A stretch of DNA of 48,502 nucleotides from positions 1-48,502 of the forward strand of contig NZ_BLAY01000066.1 in assembly GCF_020521235.1 (NCBI RefSeq), read 5' to 3'. The notes beneath the pieces are model-generated. The model was not told the origin of the DNA. It worked only from the letters and a program-made list of their open reading frames with translations, and ran no database searches. The stretch is from Microseira wollei NIES-4236. GTDB taxonomy: Bacteria; Cyanobacteriota; Cyanobacteriia; Cyanobacteriales; Aerosakkonemataceae. Both the position numbers and the translations under genes were made by a program. Shown here piece after piece: positions 31,988 to 39,524 of this stretch (its first letter is position 1; every line of letters begins with the position of its first letter).

Positions 31988-32208
31988 TCTAAAGACTCCC
32001 TAACTTCTAAAGCGGGTTGTTCTCTAGATGCCATAAAGTCGTCAGAAAATAGTTGCAAGCTGTCGAATAAGAGTCGCCAGGGGTTAGCATCTAAATTTTG
32101 ATAACGATGCTTTACCGATGCAATAAAATCCGCCACTTGCTTCAATTGTTCGTCATTCAGGCTATCTAATTCCTGTTTAATAAATTCTCGATTCACAACC
32201 ATTTCCAT
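31984..32208 (-). CDS. VapB-like antitoxin
   Basis: A 74-residue antitoxin: MEMVVNREFIKQELDSLNDE, QLKQVADFIASVKHRYQNLD, then an acidic C-terminus. The helical front with LNDEQLKQVADFI is typical of small cyanobacterial antitoxins. It overlaps the vapC start by four bases and remains intact although vapC is interrupted. Confidence 0.82.
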   Translation of the reverse strand: MEMVVNREFIKQELDSLNDEQLKQVADFIASVKHRYQNLDANPWRLLFDSLQLFSDDFMASREQPALEVRESLE

Positions 32209-32321
32209 CTTCCCCTTTTTAATTTTTAATCTTCCTAGTCACCAACATTTTAGCCTGGTGGAGGATGCGATTCGCTGACGCGATAGCTTCGCTTCACGCG
32301 CGAGTGCGATCGCGCCAGCAA

Positions 32322-32546
32322 CTAGATAACTTCAAACAGAGAACGGGGTAGCCCAGACTGCCGGATAATTGACATTAAAGTTCCGGTGCGTATTTCTGCA
32401 TAATTAGGAACCACAACAGATCTCGTTGTTTCCTCCGTTCGCTGCTGCATGATAATGTGGCTACCGCGTTGCCTAGCTTCAACAAAGCCGTGTTGCTCTA
32501 AAATGGAGCAAACTTCTCGTGCTGACAGAACTCGTAGTTTACCCAA
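32322..32546 (-). CDS. hicA: HicA toxin, copy 2
   Basis: A 74-residue HicA: MGKLRVLSAREVCSILEQHG, FVEARQRGSHIIMQQRTEET, VVVPNYAEIRTGTLMSIIRQ. The canonical R-x-G-S-H-I catalytic motif is complete. It overlaps hicB copy 2 by 8 bases and appears functional. Confidence 0.9.
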   Translation of the reverse strand: MGKLRVLSAREVCSILEQHGFVEARQRGSHIIMQQRTEETTRSVVVPNYAEIRTGTLMSIIRQSGLPRSLFEVI

Positions 32547-32766
32547 CAGACACCTCTAATCGAGTAATAAACACTTCATTGTTTAAACGTCTTTCAATTT
32601 CTGAAGGATCGGCAACTTCAAAGAATAGCTCTAAAGCTTCGATTAAATTCGCTCGTGCTTGTTCAACCGTGTCTCCCTGACTGGCAATATCCAGTTCTGG
32701 GCAAAGTGCGACGTATCCATCATTTTCGCGTTCGATGATTGCTGTGAATTGACGAATATTGCTCAT
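32539..32766 (-). CDS. hicB: HicB antitoxin, copy 2
   Basis: A 75-residue HicB nearly the same as copy 3 at 33691 (one residue differs, E/D near the end) and copy 1. CPELDIASQGDTVEQARANL is intact. A full spacer repeat starts 6 bases upstream of its ATG. Confidence 0.9.
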   Translation of the reverse strand: MSNIRQFTAIIERENDGYVALCPELDIASQGDTVEQARANLIEALELFFEVADPSEIERRLNNEVFITRLEVSVG

Positions 32767-32771
32767 ACTAT

Positions 32772-32870
32772 TAATTAGAGAATATCTAGGATTGATTACA
32801 TTTTAGCCTTGTGTAGGATGCGATTCGCTGACGCGATAGCTTCGCTTCACGCGCCAACAACTTGCGACTG
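32772..32870. repeat. TA-island spacer repeat, copy 5, with GCGATTCGCTGACGCG unit
   Basis: TTAGAGAATATCTAGGATTG ATTACATTTTAGCCTTG is followed by GATGCGATTCGCTGACGCGA and CAACAACTTGCGACTGG. It leads straight into a degraded NACHT-type tail. Confidence 0.8.
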
Positions 32871-32884
32871 GAAGGCGATCGCAC

Positions 32885-32962
32885 TCCTCCCCATCACCTA
32901 CTCTTCCACGGCATCTCATGCTTTGAGCTTGGCTTTCTGGGGTTCCGTTAAACCCGCGTCCC
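32885..32962 (-). pseudogene. 3'-tail remnant of a NACHT-WD40-type gene, copy 2 (degraded)
   Basis: Read on the minus strand: GLTEPQKAKLKA, a TGA, then DAVEE and a stop. It matches GLTEAEKATLKALGAVED with several changes. Confidence 0.65.
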
Positions 32963-33025
32963 TACTCTTCATGCTGAATCGGAAGTTATACAATAAAAAA
33001 AGCAGAATCTTTAGGAGTTGCAATC

Positions 33026-33202
33026 ATTCCGACAGTAGCACAACTATTACAGTGTTTTATTTTGTGTCAACGGCTAACGATGATGTATAGACCTATTTAT
33101 CTTGTACGTTTAGATGAACGTACAAGTGAGGTAGTCATCATAGCTGGGGACGAAACCCAGATAGCAATTGAGCCAGATGGTAAATGGACATACAAAGCAT
33201 GA
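33026..33202 (+). CDS. DUF6888-like small protein whose start codon reads ATT
   Basis: The frame reads IPTVAQLLQCFILCQRLTMM, YRPIYLVRLDERTSEVVIIA, GDETQIAIEPDGKWTYKA: 58 residues of a small cyanobacterial family that I recall beginning MPTVAQL. The first codon is ATT (33026), with AGGAG 8 bases upstream. The next in-frame ATGs (33080, 33083) would delete the first helix. The stop overlaps the following gene as ATGA. Family name from memory; confidence in the frame is higher than in the name. Confidence 0.65.
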   Translation: MPTVAQLLQCFILCQRLTMMYRPIYLVRLDERTSEVVIIAGDETQIAIEPDGKWTYKA

Positions 33203-33408
33203 AACCTAATTTTGCAGCAATGAGTCTTAAAGAGCTACGAGCATATATGCTTGAGCATCGAGATGATAATGAGGCTTTTTATGCGTACATGGACAGATCT
33301 AAGGCAGAAGAAAACTGGATAAAAATGCCACCTCTCAAGTCAATTGATGACCTTGATAATTATCCTGAATTTCTCCAAGCAATAGGTAAAGAACCAGGAA
33401 AAAAATGA
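33199..33408 (+). CDS. DUF6887-like small protein
   Basis: A 69-residue protein: MKPNFAAMSLKELRAYMLEH, RDDNEAFYAYMDRSKAEENW, MPPLKSIDDLDNYPEFLQAI. I recall this as the usual partner of the preceding small protein in cyanobacteria. The ATG at 33199 overlaps the upstream TGA; an earlier in-frame ATG (33184) would start inside the upstream gene. The pair is the only plus-strand unit in this part of the island. A TA-like role is suspected, not known. Confidence 0.75.
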   Translation: MKPNFAAMSLKELRAYMLEHRDDNEAFYAYMDRSKAEENWIKMPPLKSIDDLDNYPEFLQAIGKEPGKK

Positions 33409-33473
33409 TTGCATTTTAGCTAGTGGAGGATGCGATCGCGCTCCGCGATCGCGCCAGCGGAACGCGCCAGCAA

Positions 33474-33698
33474 CTAGATAACTTCAAACAGAGAACGGGG
33501 TAGCCCAGACTGCCGGATAATTGACATTAAAGTTCCGGTGCGTATTTCTGCATAATTAGGAACCACAACAGATCTCGTTGTTTCCTCCGTTCGCTGCTGC
33601 ATGATAATGTGGCTACCGCGTTGCCTAGCTTCAACAAAGCCCTGTTGCTCTAAAATGGAGCAAACTTATCGTGCTGACAGAACTCGTAGTTTACCCAA
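33474..33698 (-). pseudogene. hicA: HicA toxin, copy 3, with an early ochre stop
   Basis: Reads MGKLRVLSAR, then TAA (33666-33668) where copies 1 and 2 have Glu (GAA), then VCSILEQQGFVEARQRGSHI and on to SLFEVI with no other stop. One base change (G to T in the coding strand) inactivates it. The rest is almost identical to copy 2, so the change is recent. Confidence 0.92.
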
Positions 33699-33918
33699 CA
33701 GACACATCTAGTCGAGTAATAAATACTTCATTATTCAAACGTCTTTCAATTTCTGAAGGATCGGCAACTTCAAAGAATAACTCTAAAGCCTCGATTAAAT
33801 TCGCTCGTGCTTGTTCAACGGTGTCTCCCTGACTGGCAATATCCAGTTCTGGGCAAAGTGCGACGTATCCATCATTTTCCCGTTCGATGATTGCTGTAAA
33901 TTGTCGAATATTGCTCAT
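33691..33918 (-). CDS. hicB: HicB antitoxin, copy 3
   Basis: A 75-residue HicB differing from copy 2 only near the C-terminus (ITRLDVSVG against ITRLEVSVG). It is intact although its toxin carries a stop codon at position 11. A spacer repeat starts 6 bases upstream. Confidence 0.9.
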   Translation of the reverse strand: MSNIRQFTAIIERENDGYVALCPELDIASQGDTVEQARANLIEALELFFEVADPSEIERRLNNEVFITRLDVSVG

Positions 33919-33923
33919 ATCAT

Positions 33924-34020
33924 GAATTAGAGAATATTTACGATTGATTACATTTTAGCCTTGTGGAGGATGCGATTCGCTGACGCGATAGCTTCGCTTC
34001 ACGCGCCAGCAACTTGCGAC
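33924..34020. repeat. TA-island spacer repeat, copy 7
   Basis: GAATTAGAGAATATTTACGA TTGATTACATTTTAGCCTTG, then GATGCGATTCGCTGACGCGA and CAGCAACTTGCGACTTG, leading into another NACHT-type tail. Confidence 0.85.
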
Positions 34021-34055
34021 TTGTAGCAGCGAGAGATCGCACTCCTCCCCATCAC

Positions 34056-34123
34056 CCATTCTTCCACCGCACCTAATGCTTTGAGCATCGCTTTCTGGGC
34101 ATCTGTTAAACCCTTAACGCCTG
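34056..34123 (-). pseudogene. 3'-tail remnant of a NACHT-WD40-type gene, copy 3
   Basis: Minus-strand reading: GVKGLTDAQKAMLKALGAVE EW, running on without the usual stop. It matches the tail of the gene at 34953 with five or so changes. Confidence 0.75.
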
Positions 34124-34134
34124 TTTTTGATATC

Positions 34135-34539
34135 CTACTCTGGCTCCACCCAAGGAATGTCTAAACGTCTGAAATCTCGGTCAAAAGAAACTACCGATCC
34201 TCCTTCTCTACGGGCAACTTCTGCAAGGTAGGCATCAATAAAATCTACATTTGCAGTTGCCATGCGATCGATAGCTGCTACCACTTGTTCAGACTCTTCT
34301 AAAAAGACTCCTTCCGCTATCACCAACGGTAACAAAACTTCAGCAATTTGGTTGCGAGGATAGCGGTAAAATGAACCTAATACCCAAACTACCTCTGCCA
34401 CTACGATGGGTGAAAGTCTGAGGATAACTTCTCCTCTTTCAGCTTGTTGCATCAGCCTCAGAGCGCGTTGGGCTAGCTCCGGAGGCTCTCCGGTGAGAAA
34501 TCGCAGGAGGACATTAGCATCTACCCATAAGTCAGTCAT
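34135..34539 (-). CDS. vapC: VapC-type PIN-domain toxin
   Basis: A 134-residue PIN ribonuclease: MTDLWVDANVLLRFLTGEPP (first Asp), IVVAEVVWVLGSFYRYPRNQ (Glu), ANVDFIDAYLAEVARREGGS (Asp), VVSFDRDFRRLDIPW (Asp). All four acidic sites are present and the length is normal, so it should be active. It starts 2 bases after its antitoxin's stop. Confidence 0.93.
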   Translation of the reverse strand: MTDLWVDANVLLRFLTGEPPELAQRALRLMQQAERGEVILRLSPIVVAEVVWVLGSFYRYPRNQIAEVLLPLVIAEGVFLEESEQVVAAIDRMATANVDFIDAYLAEVARREGGSVVSFDRDFRRLDIPWVEPE

Positions 34540-34541
34540 GA

Positions 34542-34802
34542 TTATTCAGTAGGGAGTATTTGTTGAGCCAGAACATTTGCAACAATCTGACGAATTGCTT
34601 CCTTTCCTGGATAGGGTTCAGTTGCAGGTAATGCACCATAGAATTCGCTGAGCCGTTTCTTGACAAATCTGTGGCTTGGTTGAGGTTTTTCTGGCAGAAT
34701 GACAAAGACTTCAACTTCTTCACCTACAGAGCCAGGTGGCACTTGAATTTCAAGTTTATCTCCTGGAAGAATCTTGGTTGTAATCCGTATTGCTGATTGC
34801 AT
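34542..34802 (-). CDS. VapB-like antitoxin
   Basis: An 86-residue antitoxin: MQSAIRITTKILPGDKLEIQ, VPPGSVGEEVEVFVILPEKP, then a different C-terminus (IRQIVANVLAQQILPTE). The front matches the antitoxin at 28659, while the toxin-binding end differs, in line with swapped toxin partners. A spacer repeat lies 21 bases upstream. Confidence 0.85.
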   Translation of the reverse strand: MQSAIRITTKILPGDKLEIQVPPGSVGEEVEVFVILPEKPQPSHRFVKKRLSEFYGALPATEPYPGKEAIRQIVANVLAQQILPTE

Positions 34803-34823
34803 ACTTTCTCCTTTTTAATACCA

Positions 34824-34945
34824 TGAATTAGAGAAGATCTACGATTGATTATATTTTAGCTAGTGGAGGATGCGATCGCGCCAGCAACTTGCACCTGAAG
34901 GCGATCGCGCTAACAACTTGCACCTGAAGGCGATCGCACTCCTCC
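34824..34945. repeat. TA-island spacer repeat, copy 8
   Basis: GAATTAGAGAAGATCTACGA TTGATTATATTTTAGCTAGT, then two AACTTGCACCTGAAGGCGAT units. It directly follows the stop of the NACHT-WD40 gene. Confidence 0.8.
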
Positions 34946-34952
34946 CCATCAC

Positions 34953-37900
34953 CTAATCTTCCACCGCCCCTAAAGCTTTGAGCGTCGCTTTCTCAGCTTC
35001 GGTTAAACCCATCACACCCGCGATATTCATGCCTTCATAAGGTCTTTCAGGTCTGAGCGTGTTGAGGCACTCTCCGGTTTTAATATCCCACAGCTTAATG
35101 GTTCCATCTTCGCTCCCACTAGCTAAAATTTGTCCATCCGGATTAAAGGTAATGGATACAACCCAATTAATGTGTCCCTCCAAGGTTTTGAGGTACTGAC
35201 AAGTATGGGCATTCCATAATTTTATTGTCCTGTCGTCGCTGCTACTAGCTAGGATTTGACCATTCGGACTAAAAGCAATTGACCTTACCCGAAGGCTATG
35301 CGCCTGCAAGGTTTTAAGGCACTGACCAGTATGAATATTCCACAGTTTTACTGTCCCGTCATCGTTCCCACTGGCTAAAGTTTGATTGTCAGGATTGAAA
35401 TCAACTGACCATACTTTATTAACGTGTTCATGCAAGGTTTTGAGGCACTGACCAGTATGGACATCCCAAAGTTTTACTGTCCCGTCTTCGCTTCCACTAG
35501 CTAGTATTTGTCCATCAGGAGTGAAAGTGACAGACCTTACCCAACTGCTATGTCCTGGCAAAGTTTGAAGGCACTCACCAGTAGAGACATTCCACAACTT
35601 TACTGTCTTGTCATAACCGCTAGCCAGGGTTTGACTATCAGAACTGAAAGCAACTGGTAATACCCAACTGCTGTATCCTTGTAAAGTTTTGAGGTACTCA
35701 CCAGTATGGACATCCCAAAGTCTTACTGTCTGGTCGCTCTTCCCACTACTCCCACTAGCCAAGATTTGTCCGTCAGGACTGAAAGTAATGGATGTTACCC
35801 AGCTAGTATGCCCTTGTAAAGTTTTGAAGCATTTACCCGTGCTTACGCTCCATAGCCTCACTATTGCGTCATTACTGCCACTGGCTAACATGTGACCATC
35901 AGGACTAAAAGCAACGGATACTACCAGATGATGGTAACCCTGCAAAGTTTTGACACATTGACCCGTATGAACGTCCCACAATCGCACTGTTTGGTCATCT
36001 CCACCACTGGCTATCATTTGACCATCGGGACTAAAGGTGACTGACCGTACCCAGTTAGTATGTCCTTGCAAATTTTTCAGGCATGTACCAGTACGTATAT
36101 CCCAGAGTCGCACTGTTTGATCCCTGCCACCACTGGCTAGTATCTGAGCATCAGGACTAAAGGTGACTGACCGTACCGTATTAGTATGCCCTTGCAAAGC
36201 TTTAAGGCATTCCCCTGTATGTACATCCCAGAGTCGCACTGTTTGATCCTTGCCACCACTGGCTATCGTGTGACCATCAGGGCTGAAGCTGACTGACCGC
36301 ACATTTTCGGTGTGACCCTGCAAAATTCGGAGGCATTCACCATCTTGGACATTCCATAGTCGCACCGTTAAATCATGACTACCACTGACTAGGGTTTGAC
36401 TGTCGGGACTGAAGGTGACAGCCCCTACCTCAGCAGTATGTCCCTGTAAGGTTTTAAGACATTGAGCAGTGTGTATATCCCACAACATCACTGTTTGGTC
36501 ATCACTCCCACTAGCTAGCAGGTAACCATCAGGACTGAAAGCAACCGACTGTATCAGCTTCGTGTGACCCCGCAAAGTTTGAAGACGTTGACCAGTTTGG
36601 ACATCCCATAACATCACTGTTTGGTCATCACTCCCACTAACTAACATCCGACCATCAGGACTAAAAGCAACTGAACGCACCCAATTAATATGTCCCCTAA
36701 AGATAAAAAGTCGTTCGCTATCTGCAACTCTCCACAAGTGAACTTCACCGTTAGCATCCCCTGTAGCCAAGACCGTTCCGTCTGGACTGAATGCCACCGA
36801 CAAAACAGTACCTAAAACTTCCGTAAAAACAGAATCAGTCAGATTCGCTTCTATAAAATTGACGCGGCGCAGACTAGCATTAGAAAAATCAGCCCCTAAA
36901 ATTACAGCACGGGAGAGATTTCTATCTTCCAACGCTGCTTTATCAGCTTTCACTAACAAAGTCGCTGCATTTCCTCCAACATAACCCACCTCATTTTCTG
37001 TTTTGCTCCTTGTCGCTTCTAGAATTTCAAAGAGTAGCGACTTAGCCCCCCTTTGCAAGGGGGGTTGGGGGGATCTCTCTTCTCCAGCATCGTGAAGATC
37101 CCCCCCTGCCCCCCTTATCAAGGGGGGAGTTGTATTCAGCATCGGCAATAACAAATCCATCACTGCTTTTGCCAGCGTTACTTGTCCAAAACTATGGCGA
37201 AGCTGCGCTAAATCTTCGCTGGTAAATGCCTTTAAAGGCGCAATAGGCACAATATTACCCGCCCCATCTATCTGACGGCGAAAATAAGATGACCAAGTGT
37301 AATTCTGAGGTGCAGCACTAGCATCTAAATAAGATTGTGCTTGAGCCAATTCGATAAAATTATCCGCCAACACTCCCAATTCTGCCGCAAACTTATAAGC
37401 GACAAAAAACTCTAACAGCGAACGATGCGCGGGAGTATAATCCCCATCTGAATTGCGGCTCAGCATTGTCTGACCCATCATGTCATAATGCCAGTGGTCT
37501 AAGTCTTTTTCCTCCTGGACAACGGAACCGAAGAGGCGACGAATGCGGTCGGGAAATAGTCGATAATTGATGCTCATTTGGTCGGTAGAGAGCATTTCCC
37601 AGGACAATTCGCACAGGAAATATAGCTTATCTGCTAACGAGGTGAACGTGCGATCGCTTTTAATATCCCTCTCCATCTTCCGTCGCACTGCATACAGATA
37701 AACCCGCGACATATCCACAGGTTTCCCGGCTTTAATATCGGGCAATGCTTCTAAAATTAAATCGGTCATCACCGGACGACGGGCTAAATCCAATAATGCC
37801 GGATTTCCCATCACTTGTTCTACTGTCGCGGGTTCGGTTTGTAACGATAACACTTGCCGAATTTGGTCGTCGTTGAATTTCTCTAATTCCAATACTTCAA

Positions 37901-39524
37901 ATTGCGGCGTTTCTCCCGTTAAAGCTTTAGTTGATGCCTGCAATTCCGCATTAAGTAAAGCCCGCCCTTCTTTCGCTTCTGGGAAGTGTTCGGTGCGACA
38001 AGTCAGGATAACTTTTGCACCGGGAACTACTATCTTGGCTAATTCCCAAAAGTTATTAATCATCTCTTGGCGGTCTACCCTCGCTGCCATTTCGTCAAAA
38101 CCATCGAAAATTAACAGCAATTTCCCCATGCGGTTGAGTTGTTCAAAAGCTGAATATCCGGCTAAAGGAATCTCGTGCTTTCTAAAGAAAAACTCGGAAA
38201 ATAAAGACTCCACACTCACCGCTTTGGCATAATCGCGCAGGGGAATAACTAAAGGTAAGCGAGGACGTTCGATGCCGCGTTTTTGGGCATCTCGATAGCG
38301 TTGCAATGCTGTCCAAGCATAGTGGAAGGCAAACCAGGTTTTTCCTGTGCCAAATTCGCCTAAAATTGAGATATGTTCTTTGGCAGGATCATCAATCCAA
38401 AGGTCGATATAACCGTCTATCCAGCCATCTCTTTCGTCGTAGCGACTGACGGCAATTTTTCGCCCCGTTACTGGATCGAGTTCTTCTTTTGTACAGGCAA
38501 GAGGGACGTATTTAGTTTCAATATGGCGGGATTTTATTTCAGTTTCTAGCCAATTGAGATAACCGCTAAAATCGGCATCTTGGTCTAATAATTCGTCAAA
38601 TGTATAGCATCCCAAGTGACGATTTTCTGCTTTTTCAACTTCATCTCGCGCCGCCCGACTGATGCGACGGGCAGTCACTAACCATCCTTCATCGGTTCTT
38701 TGTTTTTCCACTACATCGCGCAATGCTGCTATATCTTTGAGTCCCACTTCGCCTTCAATTCCGCGTACTAAAATGCGGTCGTAGCGATTCCTTCTGACTG
38801 GAATGTTGATAATATATTCAAAATAGTTATCTTGCCAATTTTCATATTTTTCAAACCGATATCCTAAAGTTTCAAACCAACCTTTAATTTGTTGAGCTAA
38901 AGCAAAAGCCTTACAATTATTTTCCTGTAGAGACGTTGCCTGCAACGTCTCTACAGCAGCGGGAAGTGCGGGATAATTTTGACCTGCGAGGCGCGCCATT
39001 TCGGTGCGAATTCCCTCTAGGGTGGGGAGTCTATCTAGGCGTTCTTGGAGGGTTGCTATAGTTCTGTGTAAGGAACCAATTTGTTGATTGGTTAAAACTT
39101 CTTTCGGCGTGCGGGTACGTTTGGCGACTTCGATATAAACGGCAGCAAAGGCGATAAATTCTCGTCGGATGTCAATACCTAAATTGCGAATTTCATCGCC
39201 TAATTCATAAGTATCTAGAAATTCAGTACAAGCTTTTTCTAAAATGGCGAAATTATACGCATCAAATGCTTCGCGAAATGCCTTTTGAATTTCGTTTTTT
39301 CGGAATAGTTCTAAAAGGGGTTTGGGTTTGCCAACGCCGTATTCTACTAAGGCGTAGACGTAAACGGCGCTAAAATCTGAGGGCGGATGTTCGGGGTCGA
39401 GGTTAAATTGTTTTAATAATTTGATGACGGTTTCGTTGCGTTGAAGTTTTTCTTTTAGTACGGCGGTGGGACTGGCGACGCCGGTAATAGCACTAATTAT
39501 CGCTTCGAGGTTGATGGGAATCAT
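34953..39524 (-). CDS. NACHT-type STAND NTPase with N-terminal nuclease-like domain and 14 WD40 repeats
   Basis: A 1,523-residue protein. Residues 1-190 are helical. About 205-310 resembles a degenerate Mrr/REase-like domain (RYDRILVRGIEGEVGLKDIA, DEGWLVTARRISRAARDEVE), where the usual Q-x-K catalytic motif seems to be V-R-G. The NACHT core has Walker A GEFGTGKT (389-396) and Walker B LLLIFDGFDEM (469-479). A few pentapeptide-like units (about 845-880) lead into 14 WD40 repeats, enough for two seven-blade propellers. STAND ATPases of this build act as ligand-triggered switches; some bacterial relatives are antiphage. Two dispersed repeats lie in frame inside it (residues about 189-198 and 795-832). 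The target of its propellers is unknown. Confidence 0.93.
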   Translation of the reverse strand: MIPINLEAIISAITGVASPTAVLKEKLQRNETVIKLLKQFNLDPEHPPSDFSAVYVYALVEYGVGKPKPLLELFRKNEIQKAFREAFDAYNFAILEKACTEFLDTYELGDEIRNLGIDIRREFIAFAAVYIEVAKRTRTPKEVLTNQQIGSLHRTIATLQERLDRLPTLEGIRTEMARLAGQNYPALPAAVETLQATSLQENNCKAFALAQQIKGWFETLGYRFEKYENWQDNYFEYIINIPVRRNRYDRILVRGIEGEVGLKDIAALRDVVEKQRTDEGWLVTARRISRAARDEVEKAENRHLGCYTFDELLDQDADFSGYLNWLETEIKSRHIETKYVPLACTKEELDPVTGRKIAVSRYDERDGWIDGYIDLWIDDPAKEHISILGEFGTGKTWFAFHYAWTALQRYRDAQKRGIERPRLPLVIPLRDYAKAVSVESLFSEFFFRKHEIPLAGYSAFEQLNRMGKLLLIFDGFDEMAARVDRQEMINNFWELAKIVVPGAKVILTCRTEHFPEAKEGRALLNAELQASTKALTGETPQFEVLELEKFNDDQIRQVLSLQTEPATVEQVMGNPALLDLARRPVMTDLILEALPDIKAGKPVDMSRVYLYAVRRKMERDIKSDRTFTSLADKLYFLCELSWEMLSTDQMSINYRLFPDRIRRLFGSVVQEEKDLDHWHYDMMGQTMLSRNSDGDYTPAHRSLLEFFVAYKFAAELGVLADNFIELAQAQSYLDASAAPQNYTWSSYFRRQIDGAGNIVPIAPLKAFTSEDLAQLRHSFGQVTLAKAVMDLLLPMLNTTPPLIRGAGGDLHDAGEERSPQPPLQRGAKSLLFEILEATRSKTENEVGYVGGNAATLLVKADKAALEDRNLSRAVILGADFSNASLRRVNFIEANLTDSVFTEVLGTVLSVAFSPDGTVLATGDANGEVHLWRVADSERLFIFRGHINWVRSVAFSPDGRMLVSGSDDQTVMLWDVQTGQRLQTLRGHTKLIQSVAFSPDGYLLASGSDDQTVMLWDIHTAQCLKTLQGHTAEVGAVTFSPDSQTLVSGSHDLTVRLWNVQDGECLRILQGHTENVRSVSFSPDGHTIASGGKDQTVRLWDVHTGECLKALQGHTNTVRSVTFSPDAQILASGGRDQTVRLWDIRTGTCLKNLQGHTNWVRSVTFSPDGQMIASGGDDQTVRLWDVHTGQCVKTLQGYHHLVVSVAFSPDGHMLASGSNDAIVRLWSVSTGKCFKTLQGHTSWVTSITFSPDGQILASGSSGKSDQTVRLWDVHTGEYLKTLQGYSSWVLPVAFSSDSQTLASGYDKTVKLWNVSTGECLQTLPGHSSWVRSVTFTPDGQILASGSEDGTVKLWDVHTGQCLKTLHEHVNKVWSVDFNPDNQTLASGNDDGTVKLWNIHTGQCLKTLQAHSLRVRSIAFSPNGQILASSSDDRTIKLWNAHTCQYLKTLEGHINWVVSITFNPDGQILASGSEDGTIKLWDIKTGECLNTLRPERPYEGMNIAGVMGLTEAEKATLKALGAVED
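37034..37136. repeat. CCCCCTT/AAGGGGG inverted repeat, in frame in the NACHT gene
   Basis: GCCCCCCTTTGCAAGGGGGG and GATCCCCCCCTGCCCCCCTT with the complement between form a nested palindrome of about 100 bp. It encodes TTPPLIRGAGGDLHDAGEER SPQPPLQRGAKS, a stretch with no domain similarity, in the linker between the NACHT and pentapeptide parts. Confidence 0.85.
38929..38957. repeat. GTAGAGACGTTGC palindrome, in frame in the NACHT gene
   Basis: TGTAGAGACGTTGC and GCAACGTCTCTACA mirror each other around CT. It encodes AVETLQATSL in the linker before the nuclease-like domain. It resembles a very common cyanobacterial intergenic repeat. Confidence 0.75.

Noticed and set aside
37034-37136. G-quadruplex or terminator in the NACHT gene
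   Set aside because: The G-runs are part of an inverted repeat that stays in frame; premature termination would be harmful and no T-run follows.
35689-38232. Open frames on the plus strand opposite the NACHT-WD40 gene
   Set aside because: They are shadows of the repetitive WD40 and NACHT coding sequence with no similarity of their own.
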